13,094 nucleotides of DNA from an uncultured Comamonadaceae bacterium (GTDB lineage Bacteria > Pseudomonadota > Gammaproteobacteria > Burkholderiales > Burkholderiaceae): contig CAMLQP010000055.1 in the NCBI GenBank assembly GCA_946482115.1, forward strand, positions 1-13,094, in the 5' to 3' direction. A program made the translations under genes and the position numbers. Numbering within the stretch: position 1 is the first letter of the stretch; every line of letters starts with the position of its first letter. The notes beneath the pieces are model-generated. The model had not been told where the DNA came from. It was given only the letters and a program-made list of their open reading frames with translations, and made no database searches. Below, piece after piece: positions 1 through 7,729 of this stretch.

Positions 1-1063
1 CGGTCACCACGCCGCCGCAGGTGTAGTGCGCCGCCGGCACCACGGGGATGGGCTCGCGCGTGATATCGATGCCCAGTTCGGCGCAGCGCGCCAGGATGTT
101 GGGGAAATGCTCGTGCAGGAAGGCGGGCGGCTGGTGCGAGATGTCCAGGTGCACGCAGTCCAGACCGTGCTTCTTCATCTCGGCGTCGATGGCGCGCGCC
201 ACCACGTCGCGCGGTGCGAGCTCGGCGCGTCCGTCGTGGTCGGGCATGAAGCGCCGGGCGCCCAGTTCGGGCGGCAGCAACAGCCGGCCGCCCTCGCCGC
301 GCACCGCCTCGCTGATCAGGAAGCTCTTGGCGTGCGGGTGGTACAGGCAGGTGGGGTGGAACTGGATGAACTCCAGGTTGGCGACCCGGCAGCCCGCGCG
401 CCAGGCCGCCGCGATGCCGTCGCCGGTGGCGGTGTCGGGGTTGGTGGTGTAGAGGTAGACCTTGCCCGCGCCACCCGTGGCCAGTATGGTGTGCGCGGCG
501 GTGAAGGCGAGCACGCGGTCCTGGTCCTCGTCGAGCGCGTAGGCGCCCAGGCAGCGGCGCGGGCCGGGGGCGTCGGCGTGTTTGTCGCTCAGGATCAGGT
601 CCACCAGGGTGTGCCGTTCCAGCACGGTGATGGCGGGCGTGGCGCGCACGCGCTCGATCAGTGTGGCCATCACGGCGGCGCCGGTGGCGTCGGCTGCATG
701 CACCACCCGGCGGGCGCTGTGGCCGCCTTCGCGGGTCAGGTGCAGCTCGCCGTTCTCGGTGGAGAAGGGCACGCCCAGCGACTGCAGCCAGCGGATAGCT
801 TCGGGCGCGCCCGCCACCGTGGCGCGCGTGGCCTCGGCGTCGCACAGGCCGGCGCCGGCCACGTGGGTGTCGCGCTCGTGGTCGGCCAGGCTGTCGCCTT
901 CGGCCAGCACGGCGGCAATGCCACCCTGGGCCCAGCTGCTGGCGCCGTCGTCGATGTTCCGTTTGGTCAGCACCGCGACGCGGTGGGTGGGGGCGAGGTG
1001 CAGCGCGGCCGACAGCCCGGCCAGGCCGCTGCCGATGATGAGTACGTCGAAATGGGTGTTCAC
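1..1063 (-). CDS. nadB: L-aspartate oxidase (partial, C-terminus beyond window)
   Basis: Flavoenzyme that oxidises L-aspartate to iminoaspartate, the first step of de novo NAD synthesis; NadA then condenses the product to quinolinate. The translated frame starts with GTG at 1063 and gives 354 residues before the window edge, about two thirds of the usual ~530. Visible: a Rossmann FAD-binding [11 protein letters not shown] at residues 11-21 (G11, G13, G16), [12 protein letters not shown] at 42-53, then the family segments [17 protein letters not shown] and [13 protein letters not shown] near the truncated end. The last block is shared with fumarate reductase/succinate dehydrogenase flavoproteins, but FIQFHPT plus SSWAQGG fit NadB best. 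The GTG overlaps the scpA stop as GTGA and there is no clear Shine-Dalgarno sequence, so translation is probably coupled to scpA. No ATG was found close upstream in frame. The first residues ([12 protein letters not shown]) fit the family N-terminus, supporting this start. Confidence 0.95.
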   Translation of the reverse strand, partial: MNTHFDVLIIGSGLAGLSAALHLAPTHRVAVLTKRNIDDGASSWAQGGIAAVLAEGDSLADHERDTHVAGAGLCDAEATRATVAGAPEAIRWLQSLGVPFSTENGELHLTREGGHSARRVVHAADATGAAVMATLIERVRATPAITVLERHTLVDLILSDKHADAPGPRRCLGAYALDEDQDRVLAFTAAHTILATGGAGKVYLYTTNPDTATGDGIAAAWRAGCRVANLEFIQFHPTCLYHPHAKSFLISEAVRGEGGRLLLPPELGARRFMPDHDGRAELAPRDVVARAIDAEMKKHGLDCVHLDISHQPPAFLHEHFPNILARCAELGIDITREPIPVVPAAHYTCGGVVT

Positions 1064-1920
1064 GACGGCGTGTACGCGAGCCGGACGTAAATAGGTGCGA
1101 AGGCTTCCGCCTGGGTCAGTTCGATCAGGGTTTCCTTGGCGAGTTCGAGCATGGCGATGAAAGTGACGACCAGCACCGGCACGCCCTTGCTCACGTCGAA
1201 CAGCTCGGCGAACTCGACGAACTTGCGGCCCTGCAGCTGGCGCAGTACCAGGCTCATGTGCTCGCGCACCGAGAGTTCCTCGCGGCTGATGCGGTGGTGC
1301 TGGACCAGCTTGGCGCGCTGCAGGATGTCGCGCCACGCCTGCTGCAACTCGTCCACGTGGACGTCGGGGAAACGCGGCTGCAGCGCCTGCTCCACGTAGA
1401 CTTGGGCGCGCAGGAAGTCGCGGCCGAACTGGGGAATCTCGGCCAGCTGCTGCGCGGCCAGCTTGATCTGCTCGTACTCCAGCAGGCGGCGCACCAGCTC
1501 GGCACGCGGGTCTTCGGCTTCCTCGCCCTCGGCCGTCTTCTTGGGCGGCAGCAGCATGCGCGACTTGATCTCGATCAGCATGGCCGCCATCAGCAGGTAC
1601 TCGGCTGCCAGCTCCAGGTTGCTGGCGCGGATCTCGTCGACATAGGCCAGATACTGGCGGGTGAGCGCCGCCATGGGGATGTCGAGGATGTTGAAGTTCT
1701 GCTTGCGGATCAGGTAGAGCAGCAGGTCCAGCGGGCCCTCGAAGGCTTCCAGGAAAACCTGCAGCGCATCGGGCGGAATGTAGAGGTCCTGCGGCAGCGC
1801 GAACAGCGGTTCGCCGTACAGGCGTGCCAGCGCCACCTGGTCGACCACCTCGGGCATGTCGGCGGGTGCCTGCCCGGCCAGGGCCTCGGTCAGCTGTTCC
1901 AGCGGCTCGCCGGTGCTCAT
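1060..1920 (-). CDS. scpA: Segregation and condensation protein A (kleisin)
   Basis: Kleisin subunit that bridges the heads of the SMC dimer and binds ScpB in the chromosome-condensing Smc-ScpAB complex. The protein has 286 residues. An extension of about 55 residues precedes the N-terminal kleisin domain, which opens with [12 protein letters not shown] at 60-71 and continues through [16 protein letters not shown] and [15 protein letters not shown] (111-125). An acidic linker (about 130-140) and helical middle follow, then the C-terminal winged-helix part with [13 protein letters not shown] at 251-263. The length is slightly above a typical 240-270 because of the N-terminal extension. The start ATG lies 13 bases after the DUF3460 stop with no good Shine-Dalgarno, so it is probably read by coupled translation. 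It overlaps nadB by four bases. No scpB is adjacent within the window. Confidence 0.96.
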   Translation of the reverse strand: MSTGEPLEQLTEALAGQAPADMPEVVDQVALARLYGEPLFALPQDLYIPPDALQVFLEAFEGPLDLLLYLIRKQNFNILDIPMAALTRQYLAYVDEIRASNLELAAEYLLMAAMLIEIKSRMLLPPKKTAEGEEAEDPRAELVRRLLEYEQIKLAAQQLAEIPQFGRDFLRAQVYVEQALQPRFPDVHVDELQQAWRDILQRAKLVQHHRISREELSVREHMSLVLRQLQGRKFVEFAELFDVSKGVPVLVVTFIAMLELAKETLIELTQAEAFAPIYVRLAYTPS

Positions 1921-1933
1921 GGGCGGCGCGCGC

Positions 1934-2146
1934 TCAGCGGGCGTCGGGTTCGGTCTGGTAGACGTAGGGCTTCTGCGCCACCTGGGCCGCGCGGGCCTGG
2001 GTGGCCTGGTCGCGGTCGATCTGCTTGTCCCACAGCAGGGCGCGGCCGGCGCGCTGCTCGGCCTCCAGGGCGGGGTTCTTCGCTTTCAGTTGCTCGATGA
2101 ACTGCGTCGCGTCCGAGGTGTAGTGGGGGCGGGCGAAAATCGACAT
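1934..2146 (-). CDS. DUF3460 family small protein
   Basis: Small soluble protein of 70 residues beginning MSIFARPHYTSDATQFIEQL and ending YVYQTEPDAR. I recognise it as DUF3460, a short family of betaproteobacteria often found beside scpA; its function is unknown. The sequence is rich in Gln, Ala and charged residues, mostly helical in appearance, with a KAKNPALEAEQRAGRALLWDK core (residues 21-41) and no signal peptide or membrane segment. The Trp-Asp in LLWD is a feature of the family. The frame stays open far upstream through the sulP region, but the family N-terminus and a -10 element just upstream support ATG 2146. The leader lacks a Shine-Dalgarno sequence and contains eight C in a row. 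It is the first gene of an apparent operon with scpA and nadB. Confidence 0.88.
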   Translation of the reverse strand: MSIFARPHYTSDATQFIEQLKAKNPALEAEQRAGRALLWDKQIDRDQATQARAAQVAQKPYVYQTEPDAR

Positions 2147-2178
2147 GGCCGGAGGGGGGGGATGGGACGAAAACCGGC

Positions 2179-2184
2179 ATTTTA
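2179..2184 (-). promoter_or_regulatory. Putative -10 element for the DUF3460-scpA-nadB operon
   Basis: Minus-strand TAAAAT within CCGGTAAAATGCCGG, about 32 bases before the DUF3460 ATG, which predicts a 5' leader of roughly 26 nt. No convincing TTGACA-like -35 box is found 16-18 bases upstream. The same block recurs upstream of metG at 6551-6567. The call rests on the -10 match, its position and the recurrence; no transcript data are available. Confidence 0.45.
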
Positions 2185-2208
2185 CCGGGCCAGACCGTTG
2201 CGAGCGGC

Positions 2209-3852
2209 TCAGGCCATCACATGCAGCCGCCCGGCGAAGCCGGAGCGCTCGACCAGCGAGCGCGGCTGCTCGTTCAGCCCCACCAGGCCAAGCCGGCCGC
2301 CCTTTTTCTCCAGCGCCTTGTGCAACTGCTCCAGCGCGTCCAGTCCGGTGGTGTCCAGCGAGATCAGGTGGGTGGCGTCCAGCATCACGGTCAGGCCCGG
2401 CGGCGCGATGGCCACCGCGTCCATCAGCGCGTCCATCTTGCCTACCGCGCCGAAGAACAGCGAGCCATAGAGTTTGCAGGTCAGCTGGTGTTCGGTGCGC
2501 GCCACGGTCTCGACGCGGAAGATGGCGCTCTGGCGCCGCACGAACAGCAGGCAGGCCAGCACCAGGCCCAGCTCCACCGCCACCGTGAGGTCGAACACGA
2601 TGGTGACGAAGAAGGTGGCCAGCAGCATCAGCCGGTAGTGGTTGCTGAAGTGGCGCAGGCGACCGAATTCGCGCCACTCGCCCATGTTCCAGGCCACGAA
2701 GAGCAGCACGCCGGCCAGCACCGCCAGCGGGATGTGCATGGCCAGCGGCGCGGCCGCCAGCACCACCGCCGCCAGCGTGAGCGCGTGCACGATGCCGGCC
2801 ACCGGCGAGGTGGCTCCGGCGCGCAGGTTGGTCACGGTGCGGGCGATGGTGCCCGTGGCCGGCATGCCACCGAAGAAGGGCACGACCACGTTGGCCACGC
2901 CCTGGGCCATGAGTTCCTGGTTGGGGTCGTGCTTGGGGTGGTCGCCCAGCTGGTCGGCCACGCGGGCGCACAGCAGCGACTCGATGGCGCCCAGCAGCGC
3001 GATGGTGAGCGTGGGGGTGACCAGCAGCCGCACCGTCTCCCACGAGAAGGCCGGCAGTTCGAACGCGGGCGGGCTCTGCGGGATGCCGCCGAAACGCGTG
3101 CCTATCGTTTCCACCGGCAGGCTCAGGCCCCAGGCCAGCAGCGACAGCGTGAGCAGCGCCACCACCGGGCCCGGCACGCGCGCGGTGGCGCGCAGCGCGC
3201 TCACGCCCTCCAGCTGCGACAGCTTGCGCTGGAAGGCCGATTCGCTGGCCCACAGGCGTGGCCAGACGAACAGGCCCGCCACGCAGGCCGCGCCCAGGCC
3301 CAGGGCGTAGGGGTTGAGGCTGCCGAGGTGGCGCCACAGCGTGGCGGTCTGGCTGAAGAAGTCGGCCGGCATCTTCGCTATATCCAGCCCCATCAGGTCG
3401 CGCAGCTGCGACAGCGCAATCAGCACCGCGATGCCGTTGGTGAAGCCGATCACCACGCTGACCGGCACATAGCGCACCAGCGAGCCCAGGCGCAGCAGGC
3501 CGAGCAGGAACAGCAGCACCCCCGCGCTGGCGGTGGCGATCAGCAGGTTGGCCAGACCATGGCGTTCGACGATGCCGTAGACGATGACGATGAAGGCGCC
3601 GGCCGGGCCGCCGATCTGCACCGACGAGCCGCCCAGCGCGGAAATGAGGAAGCCGGCGATGATGGCGGTCCACAGGCCGGCCTCGGGCTTGAGGCCGCTG
3701 GCGATCGCAAAGGCCATGGCCAGCGGCAGCGCCACGATGCCCACGGTGGCGCCGGCACCGAGGTCGCGTGCGAAGCGCTGGCCGTTGTAGTGGCGCAGAT
3801 CGGACAGCAGGCGGGGACGGAAGGGCGCGAGTGGCGGCAGGCCAGCGGACAT
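2209..3852 (-). CDS. SulP family anion transporter with STAS domain
   Basis: Inner-membrane secondary transporter of the SulP (SLC26-like) family, 547 residues, a usual length. A cytoplasmic N-terminal stretch of about 30 residues leads into hydrophobic segments. The SulP signature region spans residues 53-87, including GLKPEAGLWTAIIAGF and SSVQIGGPAGAF. A second conserved block, FFGGMPATGTIARTVTN, lies at 326-342. Repeated hydrophobic helices continue to about 438, and a cytoplasmic STAS domain fills about 450-547 with SLDTTGLDALEQL at 498-510. Family substrates include sulfate, bicarbonate and C4-dicarboxylates; nothing here decides between them, and there are no sulfate-assimilation, carbonic anhydrase or dicarboxylate genes alongside. 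The gene is divergent from the lipoprotein gene. A TAATAT -10 lies only six bases before the ATG, so the mRNA may be leaderless. It is separated from the DUF3460 gene by 62 bases with a -10 element of its own. Confidence 0.93.
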   Translation of the reverse strand: MSAGLPPLAPFRPRLLSDLRHYNGQRFARDLGAGATVGIVALPLAMAFAIASGLKPEAGLWTAIIAGFLISALGGSSVQIGGPAGAFIVIVYGIVERHGLANLLIATASAGVLLFLLGLLRLGSLVRYVPVSVVIGFTNGIAVLIALSQLRDLMGLDIAKMPADFFSQTATLWRHLGSLNPYALGLGAACVAGLFVWPRLWASESAFQRKLSQLEGVSALRATARVPGPVVALLTLSLLAWGLSLPVETIGTRFGGIPQSPPAFELPAFSWETVRLLVTPTLTIALLGAIESLLCARVADQLGDHPKHDPNQELMAQGVANVVVPFFGGMPATGTIARTVTNLRAGATSPVAGIVHALTLAAVVLAAAPLAMHIPLAVLAGVLLFVAWNMGEWREFGRLRHFSNHYRLMLLATFFVTIVFDLTVAVELGLVLACLLFVRRQSAIFRVETVARTEHQLTCKLYGSLFFGAVGKMDALMDAVAIAPPGLTVMLDATHLISLDTTGLDALEQLHKALEKKGGRLGLVGLNEQPRSLVERSGFAGRLHVMA

Positions 3853-3858
3853 GTGTCC

Positions 3859-3886
3859 ATATTACCTTTGATGACAATTGGCGCAA
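3859..3886 (-). promoter_or_regulatory. Putative sulP promoter, leaderless type
   Basis: On the minus strand TTGCGC (3886-3881) is followed by a 16-base spacer and TAATAT (3864-3859). Six bases (GGACAC) separate the -10 from the sulP ATG at 3852, so transcription would be expected to start at or within a base or two of the start codon. The promoter overlaps the one proposed for the divergent lipoprotein gene. Confidence 0.5.
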
Positions 3887-3902
3887 GGCCGGTCGCTACA
3901 CT
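3872..3902 (+). promoter_or_regulatory. Putative promoter of the BamE-like lipoprotein gene
   Basis: TACACT at 3897-3902 is a plausible -10, with a weak -35 (TGACAA at 3872-3877, a 19-base spacer). The start of transcription would fall near 3909, giving a leader of about 23 nt. That leader carries GGGGGA at 3921-3926, five bases before the ATG. The -35 is poor, so the call depends mainly on the -10 and its spacing to a good ribosome binding site. Confidence 0.4.
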
Positions 3903-3931
3903 GGCCACTCGAACCTGGGTGGGGGAATCAC

Positions 3932-4444
3932 ATGATGGATCGATGGCTGTGGGTGTGTGCCGCCGGGCTGTTTGCCGCGGTGGTGGTCCTGGGGGGCTGC
4001 GACGCGCAGCACATTGCCGAGCTGGAGGAGGGTGTCTCCACCGAGGCCGACGTGCGCGAGCGCTTCGGTCCGCCCGAGGCGGTCTGGGAGGGCGCGGATG
4101 GGGCGCAGATCTATGAATACAACCGGCAGCCGGCCGGCGACCAGAACTACATGATCACCATCGGCCCCGACGGCCGGATGGCGGCGCTGCGGCAGGTGCT
4201 CACGCCGCAGAACTTCTCGCAGGTGGTGCCGGGCATGGCCATGGAGGCGGTGCGACGCCAGCTGGGCAAGCCGATGAAGGTCACGCCCTATGACCTGCAG
4301 CGCGAGACCCACTACGACTGGCGCTACCGGGACGGGCCCACCGAGCAGGACCGCAAGATCTTCACGGTGGTGTTCGACCGCGACCTCAAGGTGCTGCGCA
4401 CCCAGTCGGTGCGCGACCCGGCGCTGGACCTGCCGGGCCGCTGA
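3932..4444 (+). CDS. Lipoprotein with two BamE/SmpA-like repeats
   Basis: Predicted envelope lipoprotein of 170 residues. The frame is open from 3878, but ATG 3932 (MMDRWLWVCAAG...) is chosen because it gives a normal type II signal peptide and is preceded by GGGGGA at good spacing. ATG 3935 is a possible alternative. The signal sequence ends in VVVLGGC with the lipidated Cys at residue 23. The mature part holds two BamE/SmpA-like units: one built on G34-V-S...VRERFGPP and one on G101-M-A...VRRQLGKP, each followed by a strand-rich stretch (YEYNRQPAG; YDWRYRDGP). BamE proper is a single-domain outer-membrane subunit of the BAM complex, so this is a relative rather than BamE itself. The residue after the Cys is Asp, an inner-membrane retention signal in E. 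coli. The neighbours (sulP, metG) do not suggest a partner. Function unknown. Confidence 0.85.
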   Translation: MMDRWLWVCAAGLFAAVVVLGGCDAQHIAELEEGVSTEADVRERFGPPEAVWEGADGAQIYEYNRQPAGDQNYMITIGPDGRMAALRQVLTPQNFSQVVPGMAMEAVRRQLGKPMKVTPYDLQRETHYDWRYRDGPTEQDRKIFTVVFDRDLKVLRTQSVRDPALDLPGR

Positions 4445-4460
4445 GGCCGCCGCTTCAGCG
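4439..4460. terminator. Hairpin spanning two convergent stop codons
   Basis: CGCTGAGGC (4439-4447) pairs with GCTTCAGCG (4452-4460) around a four-base loop: nine base pairs including one G-U in the plus-strand RNA. The left arm contains the lipoprotein TGA and the right arm the metG stop. There is no U-tract, so it is not a classic intrinsic terminator. It may simply stabilise 3' ends or slow polymerase between the two converging genes. Confidence 0.3.
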
Positions 4461-6530
4461 CACGCGCATGCCGGGCTGGGCGCCGGGCCAGGGCTCCAGC
4501 ACGAAGATGCCCGGATTCGCCTTCTCGTCGGCGTGGCTGGCGGCCAGCACCATGCCCTCGCTGATGCCGAACTTCATCTTGCGCGGCGCCAGGTTGGCCA
4601 CCATCACGGTCAGCTTGCCTTTCAGGTCGCCGGGCTGGTAGGCGCTGGCGATGCCGCTGAAGACGCTGCGCGTGCGGCCTTCGCCCACGTCCAGCGTCAG
4701 GCGCAGCAGCTTGGTGGAACCCTCGACCGGCTCGCAGTCCACGATCTTCGCGATGCGCAGGTCGACCTTGGCGAAGTCATCGATGGTGATGGTTTCAGCC
4801 AGTGCCTCGCCGCCGGGCAGCGGCTTTTCGGGCTCGGGGGCCGCAGGGGGTTCGAACAGGGCGTCGAGCTGCTTGGGGTCGACCCGCTGCATCAGGTGCT
4901 GGTAGGCGCCGATGGCGTGACCGGCGGGCAGCAGCGTCTGGGCATCGGCCCACTGCAGCGGCGCCGTTTGAAGGAAAGCCTCGACCTGTGCGCCCACGGC
5001 CGGCAGCACGGGCTTGAGGTACAGGGCCAGCAGCCGGAAGGCCTGGATGCAGGTGGTGCAGACGTCCTGCAGGCGGGCGTCCGCGCCTTCCTGCTTGGCG
5101 AGTTCCCAGGGCTTGTTGGCGTCCACGTAGGCGTTGACACGGTTGGCCAGCAACATGATCTCGCGCACGGCGCGGGCGGTGTCGCGTTTTTCGAAGGCGT
5201 CGGCGATGGGACCGGCCTGCTGCTGCAGCGCGCCCAGCAGTTCCTGGCCGTCGGCCGAGGACGTGCCCAGGCGGCCGTCGAAACGCTTGGTGATGAAACC
5301 GGCCGCGCGCGAGGCGATGTTGACGAACTTGCCGATCAGGTCGGCGTTCACGCGCGCCATGAAATCGTCGCGGTTGAAGTCGATGTCCTCGTTGCGGCCG
5401 TTGAGCTTGGCGGCGATGTAGTAGCGCAGCCATTCGGCGTTCATGCCCAGGCTCAGGTATTTCAGCGGGTCGAGGCCGGTGCCGCGGCTCTTGCTCATCT
5501 TCTCGCCGTTGTTCACGGTCAGGAAGCCGTGCACGCAGACCTTGTCGGGCGTCTTGCGGCCGCTGAACTTGAGCATGGCGGGCCAGAACAGCGTGTGGAA
5601 GGTCACGATGTCCTTGCCGATGAAGTGGATCTGCTCCAGGTCCGGGTGGGCCATGTAGGCGTCGTAGTCTTCGCCGCGTTTTGCCAGCAGGTTCTTCAGC
5701 GAGGCCAGGTAGCCCACCGGCGCGTCCAGCCAGACGTAGAAGTACTTGCCCGGCGCGTCGGGGATCTCGATGCCGAAGTAGGGCGCGTCGCGGCTGATGT
5801 CCCAGTCGCCCAGGCCTTCGCTGGTGGTGCCGTCGGGGTTGGTGCGGACGGTGAACCATTCCTTGATCTTGTTGGCCACCTCGGGCTGCAGCTTGCCGTC
5901 CTGCGTCCAGTTTTCCAGAAACTCCACGCAGCGTGGGTCCGAGAGCTTGAAGAAGAAATGCTCGGAGTGCTTGAGCTCGGGCTTGGCGCCGGAGAGGGCC
6001 GAGAAGGGGTTGATCAGGTCGGTGGGGGCGTACACGGTGCCGCACACCTCGCAGTTGTCGCCATACTGGTCCTTGGCGTGGCACTTGGGGCATTCGCCCT
6101 TGATGTAGCGGTCGGGCAGGAACATGTTCTTCTCGGGGTCGAAGAACTGCTCGATGGTGCGCACCTCGATCAGGCTGCCGTCGGCGCGGTCGCGCAGGTC
6201 GCGGTAGATCTGGCGGGCCAGCTCGTGGTTTTCGGGCGCATCGGTGCTGTGCCAGTTGTCAAAGCTGATGTGAAAGCCGTCCAGGTACTGCTTGCGGCCG
6301 GCGGCGATGTCGGCCACGAACTGCTGGGGCGTCTTGCCGGCCTTTTCGGCGGCGATCATGATGGGCGCGCCGTGGGTGTCGTCGGCACCCACAAAGTTCA
6401 CCGCGTTGCCCTGCATGCGCTGGAACCGCACCCAGATGTCGGCCTGGATGTATTCCATGATGTGGCCGATGTGGAAATGGCCGTTGGCGTAGGGCAGGGC
6501 GGTTGTGACGAACAGTCGGCGCGCGGTCAT
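4455..6530 (-). CDS. metG: Methionyl-tRNA synthetase
   Basis: Charges tRNA-Met and initiator tRNA with methionine in the cytoplasm. The protein is 691 residues, close to the E. coli form. The class I HIGH motif is at 20-23 (in [10 protein letters not shown]). A single zinc knuckle C-x2-C-x9-C-x2-C uses Cys147, 150, 160 and 163. KMSKS is at 344-348 and the anticodon-binding helical domain spans roughly 390-550. A Pro/Glu-rich linker (560-572) joins a C-terminal tRNA-binding EMAP/Trbp111-type OB fold from about 582, with [20 protein letters not shown] and later [16 protein letters not shown]. All key motifs are intact. GGAG lies nine bases before the ATG, supporting this start. It is divergent from apbC/mrp across a 97-base region and converges on the lipoprotein gene with 10 bases between stops. 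Confidence 0.98.
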   Translation of the reverse strand: MTARRLFVTTALPYANGHFHIGHIMEYIQADIWVRFQRMQGNAVNFVGADDTHGAPIMIAAEKAGKTPQQFVADIAAGRKQYLDGFHISFDNWHSTDAPENHELARQIYRDLRDRADGSLIEVRTIEQFFDPEKNMFLPDRYIKGECPKCHAKDQYGDNCEVCGTVYAPTDLINPFSALSGAKPELKHSEHFFFKLSDPRCVEFLENWTQDGKLQPEVANKIKEWFTVRTNPDGTTSEGLGDWDISRDAPYFGIEIPDAPGKYFYVWLDAPVGYLASLKNLLAKRGEDYDAYMAHPDLEQIHFIGKDIVTFHTLFWPAMLKFSGRKTPDKVCVHGFLTVNNGEKMSKSRGTGLDPLKYLSLGMNAEWLRYYIAAKLNGRNEDIDFNRDDFMARVNADLIGKFVNIASRAAGFITKRFDGRLGTSSADGQELLGALQQQAGPIADAFEKRDTARAVREIMLLANRVNAYVDANKPWELAKQEGADARLQDVCTTCIQAFRLLALYLKPVLPAVGAQVEAFLQTAPLQWADAQTLLPAGHAIGAYQHLMQRVDPKQLDALFEPPAAPEPEKPLPGGEALAETITIDDFAKVDLRIAKIVDCEPVEGSTKLLRLTLDVGEGRTRSVFSGIASAYQPGDLKGKLTVMVANLAPRKMKFGISEGMVLAASHADEKANPGIFVLEPWPGAQPGMRVR

Positions 6531-6556
6531 TCGGGGTTTCTCCGGAGGAACCGGCC

Positions 6557-6562
6557 ATTTTA
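6557..6562 (-). promoter_or_regulatory. Putative -10 element of metG
   Basis: Minus-strand TAAAAT in CCCCGGTAAAATGGCCGG. It predicts a start near 6550 and a leader of about 20 nt that carries the GGAG ribosome binding site at 6543-6540. No clear -35 box is visible. The block closely resembles the one before the DUF3460 gene. Confidence 0.45.
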
Positions 6563-6573
6563 CCGGGGCGCGT

Positions 6574-6579
6574 TAGACT
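6574..6579 (+). promoter_or_regulatory. Putative -10 element of apbC/mrp
   Basis: TAGACT in GCGTTAGACTCCGG, 48 bases before the apbC ATG, gives a leader of about 42 nt. A Shine-Dalgarno-like CGGAGA sits about 11 bases before the start codon. The -35 region would lie over the metG -10 element, so the two divergent promoters share DNA. No strong -35 match is seen. Confidence 0.4.
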
Positions 6580-6627
6580 CCGGCCCATCACGCCAACCGA
6601 CCCCACACACCCGGAGACCACCCTTCC

Positions 6628-7719
6628 ATGGCCGTCGAACAACAGGTGCTGCTGCAGGCGCTGCAAGCGGTGACCGATCCCAATACCGGCAAGGACTTCG
6701 TGTCCACCAAGGCGATCAAGAACCTCCAGATCCAGGACGGCGACGTCGCCTTCGACGTTGAGCTGGGTTATCCGGCCAGGAGCCAGGTGCCGGCCCTGCG
6801 CAAGGCGCTGGTCGCGGCCGCCAAGGCCGTGCCGGGCGTGGACAACGTCTCGGTCAATGTCACCTTCAACGTGGTCAGCCACGCGGTGCAGCGTGGTGTG
6901 CAGCTGCTGCCGGGTGTCAAGAACATCATTGCCGTGGCCTCGGGCAAGGGCGGCGTGGGCAAGAGCACCACTGCCGTGAACCTGGCGCTGGCGCTGGCCG
7001 CCGAGGGCGCCAGCGTGGGCATACTGGATGCCGACATCTACGGCCCCAGTCAGCCCATGATGCTGGGCGTCTCGGGCCGGCCCGACAGCCTGGACGGCAA
7101 GACCATGGAGCCGCTGCGGGGCCACGGCGTGCAGGTCATATCCATCGGTTTCCTGATCGACCCCGACCAGGCCATGATCTGGCGTGGCCCCATGGCCACG
7201 CAGGCGCTGGAGCAGCTGCTGCGCCAGACCAACTGGAAGGACCTGGACTACCTGATCGTCGACATGCCGCCGGGCACCGGCGACATCCAGCTCACGCTGA
7301 GCCAGCGCGTGCCGGTGACGGGCGCGGTGATCGTGACCACGCCGCAGGACATCGCCCTGCTCGATGCGCGCAAGGGCATCAAGATGTTCGACAAGGTGGG
7401 CGTGCCCATCCTTGGCATCGTGGAGAACATGGCGGTGCACGTGTGCGCCAACTGCGGCCATGTGGAGCACATCTTCGGCGCCGACGGCGGCAAGAGGATG
7501 GCGGCTGAGTACGGCATGGATTATCTGGGCGCGCTGCCGCTGGACATCCGCATCCGCGAGCAGGCCGACGGCGGCACCCCCACCGTGGCGGCCGACCCCG
7601 AGGGCGAGATCGCCGGCCTCTACAAGGCCGTGGCGCGGCAGGTCGCGATCAAGATCGCGGCCAAGGCCAAGGACTTCTCCAGCAAGTTCCCGACCATCAA
7701 GGTGTCCTCCGACACCTGA
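6628..7719 (+). CDS. apbC: Iron-sulfur cluster carrier ATPase ApbC/Mrp
   Basis: P-loop ATPase of the Mrp/NBP35 family that binds and delivers Fe-S clusters in the cytoplasm. The protein has 363 residues, the usual proteobacterial length. An N-terminal MIP18/DUF59-type domain covers about 5-90. The deviant Walker A GKGGVGKST is at 106-114, the switch region DADIYGPSQPMMLG at 134-147, and the VDMPPGTGD loop at 211-219. The C-A-N-C pair at Cys273-276, which holds the bridging cluster between subunits, is present. The start ATG at 6628 gives the expected N-terminus. It is divergent from metG, an arrangement I recall as frequent in Burkholderiales. A DUF218 membrane protein gene follows 10 bases downstream and is probably co-transcribed. 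Confidence 0.97.
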   Translation: MAVEQQVLLQALQAVTDPNTGKDFVSTKAIKNLQIQDGDVAFDVELGYPARSQVPALRKALVAAAKAVPGVDNVSVNVTFNVVSHAVQRGVQLLPGVKNIIAVASGKGGVGKSTTAVNLALALAAEGASVGILDADIYGPSQPMMLGVSGRPDSLDGKTMEPLRGHGVQVISIGFLIDPDQAMIWRGPMATQALEQLLRQTNWKDLDYLIVDMPPGTGDIQLTLSQRVPVTGAVIVTTPQDIALLDARKGIKMFDKVGVPILGIVENMAVHVCANCGHVEHIFGADGGKRMAAEYGMDYLGALPLDIRIREQADGGTPTVAADPEGEIAGLYKAVARQVAIKIAAKAKDFSSKFPTIKVSSDT

Positions 7720-7729
7720 GTGCCGGCCC

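Noticed and set aside
26..1090. Plus-strand open frame of 354 codons opposite nadB
   Set aside because: The minus strand in this interval reads as NadB throughout; the plus-strand product is low-complexity shadow.
2151..2167. G-rich plus-strand stretch as a possible G-quadruplex
   Set aside because: There is one long G run plus two short ones and no four well-separated runs, so the classic pattern is not met.
1934..3886. One 650-codon minus-strand frame joining the sulP region to the DUF3460 protein
   Set aside because: Its first ~580 codons are an out-of-frame reading of sulP. Only the last 70 residues (DUF3460) are a recognised protein, with their own promoter element.
2221..4116. Plus-strand open frame of 631 codons opposite sulP
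   Set aside because: Its translation is a Gln/His/Arg/Gly-rich mix with no recognisable domain, and the opposite strand encodes a clear SulP protein. Long antisense frames are expected at this GC content.
4290..6761. Plus-strand open frame of 823 codons opposite metG
   Set aside because: It runs across the metG gene, the lipoprotein gene's 3' end and the apbC start; composition is atypical and no motif is seen. It is a shadow of metG.
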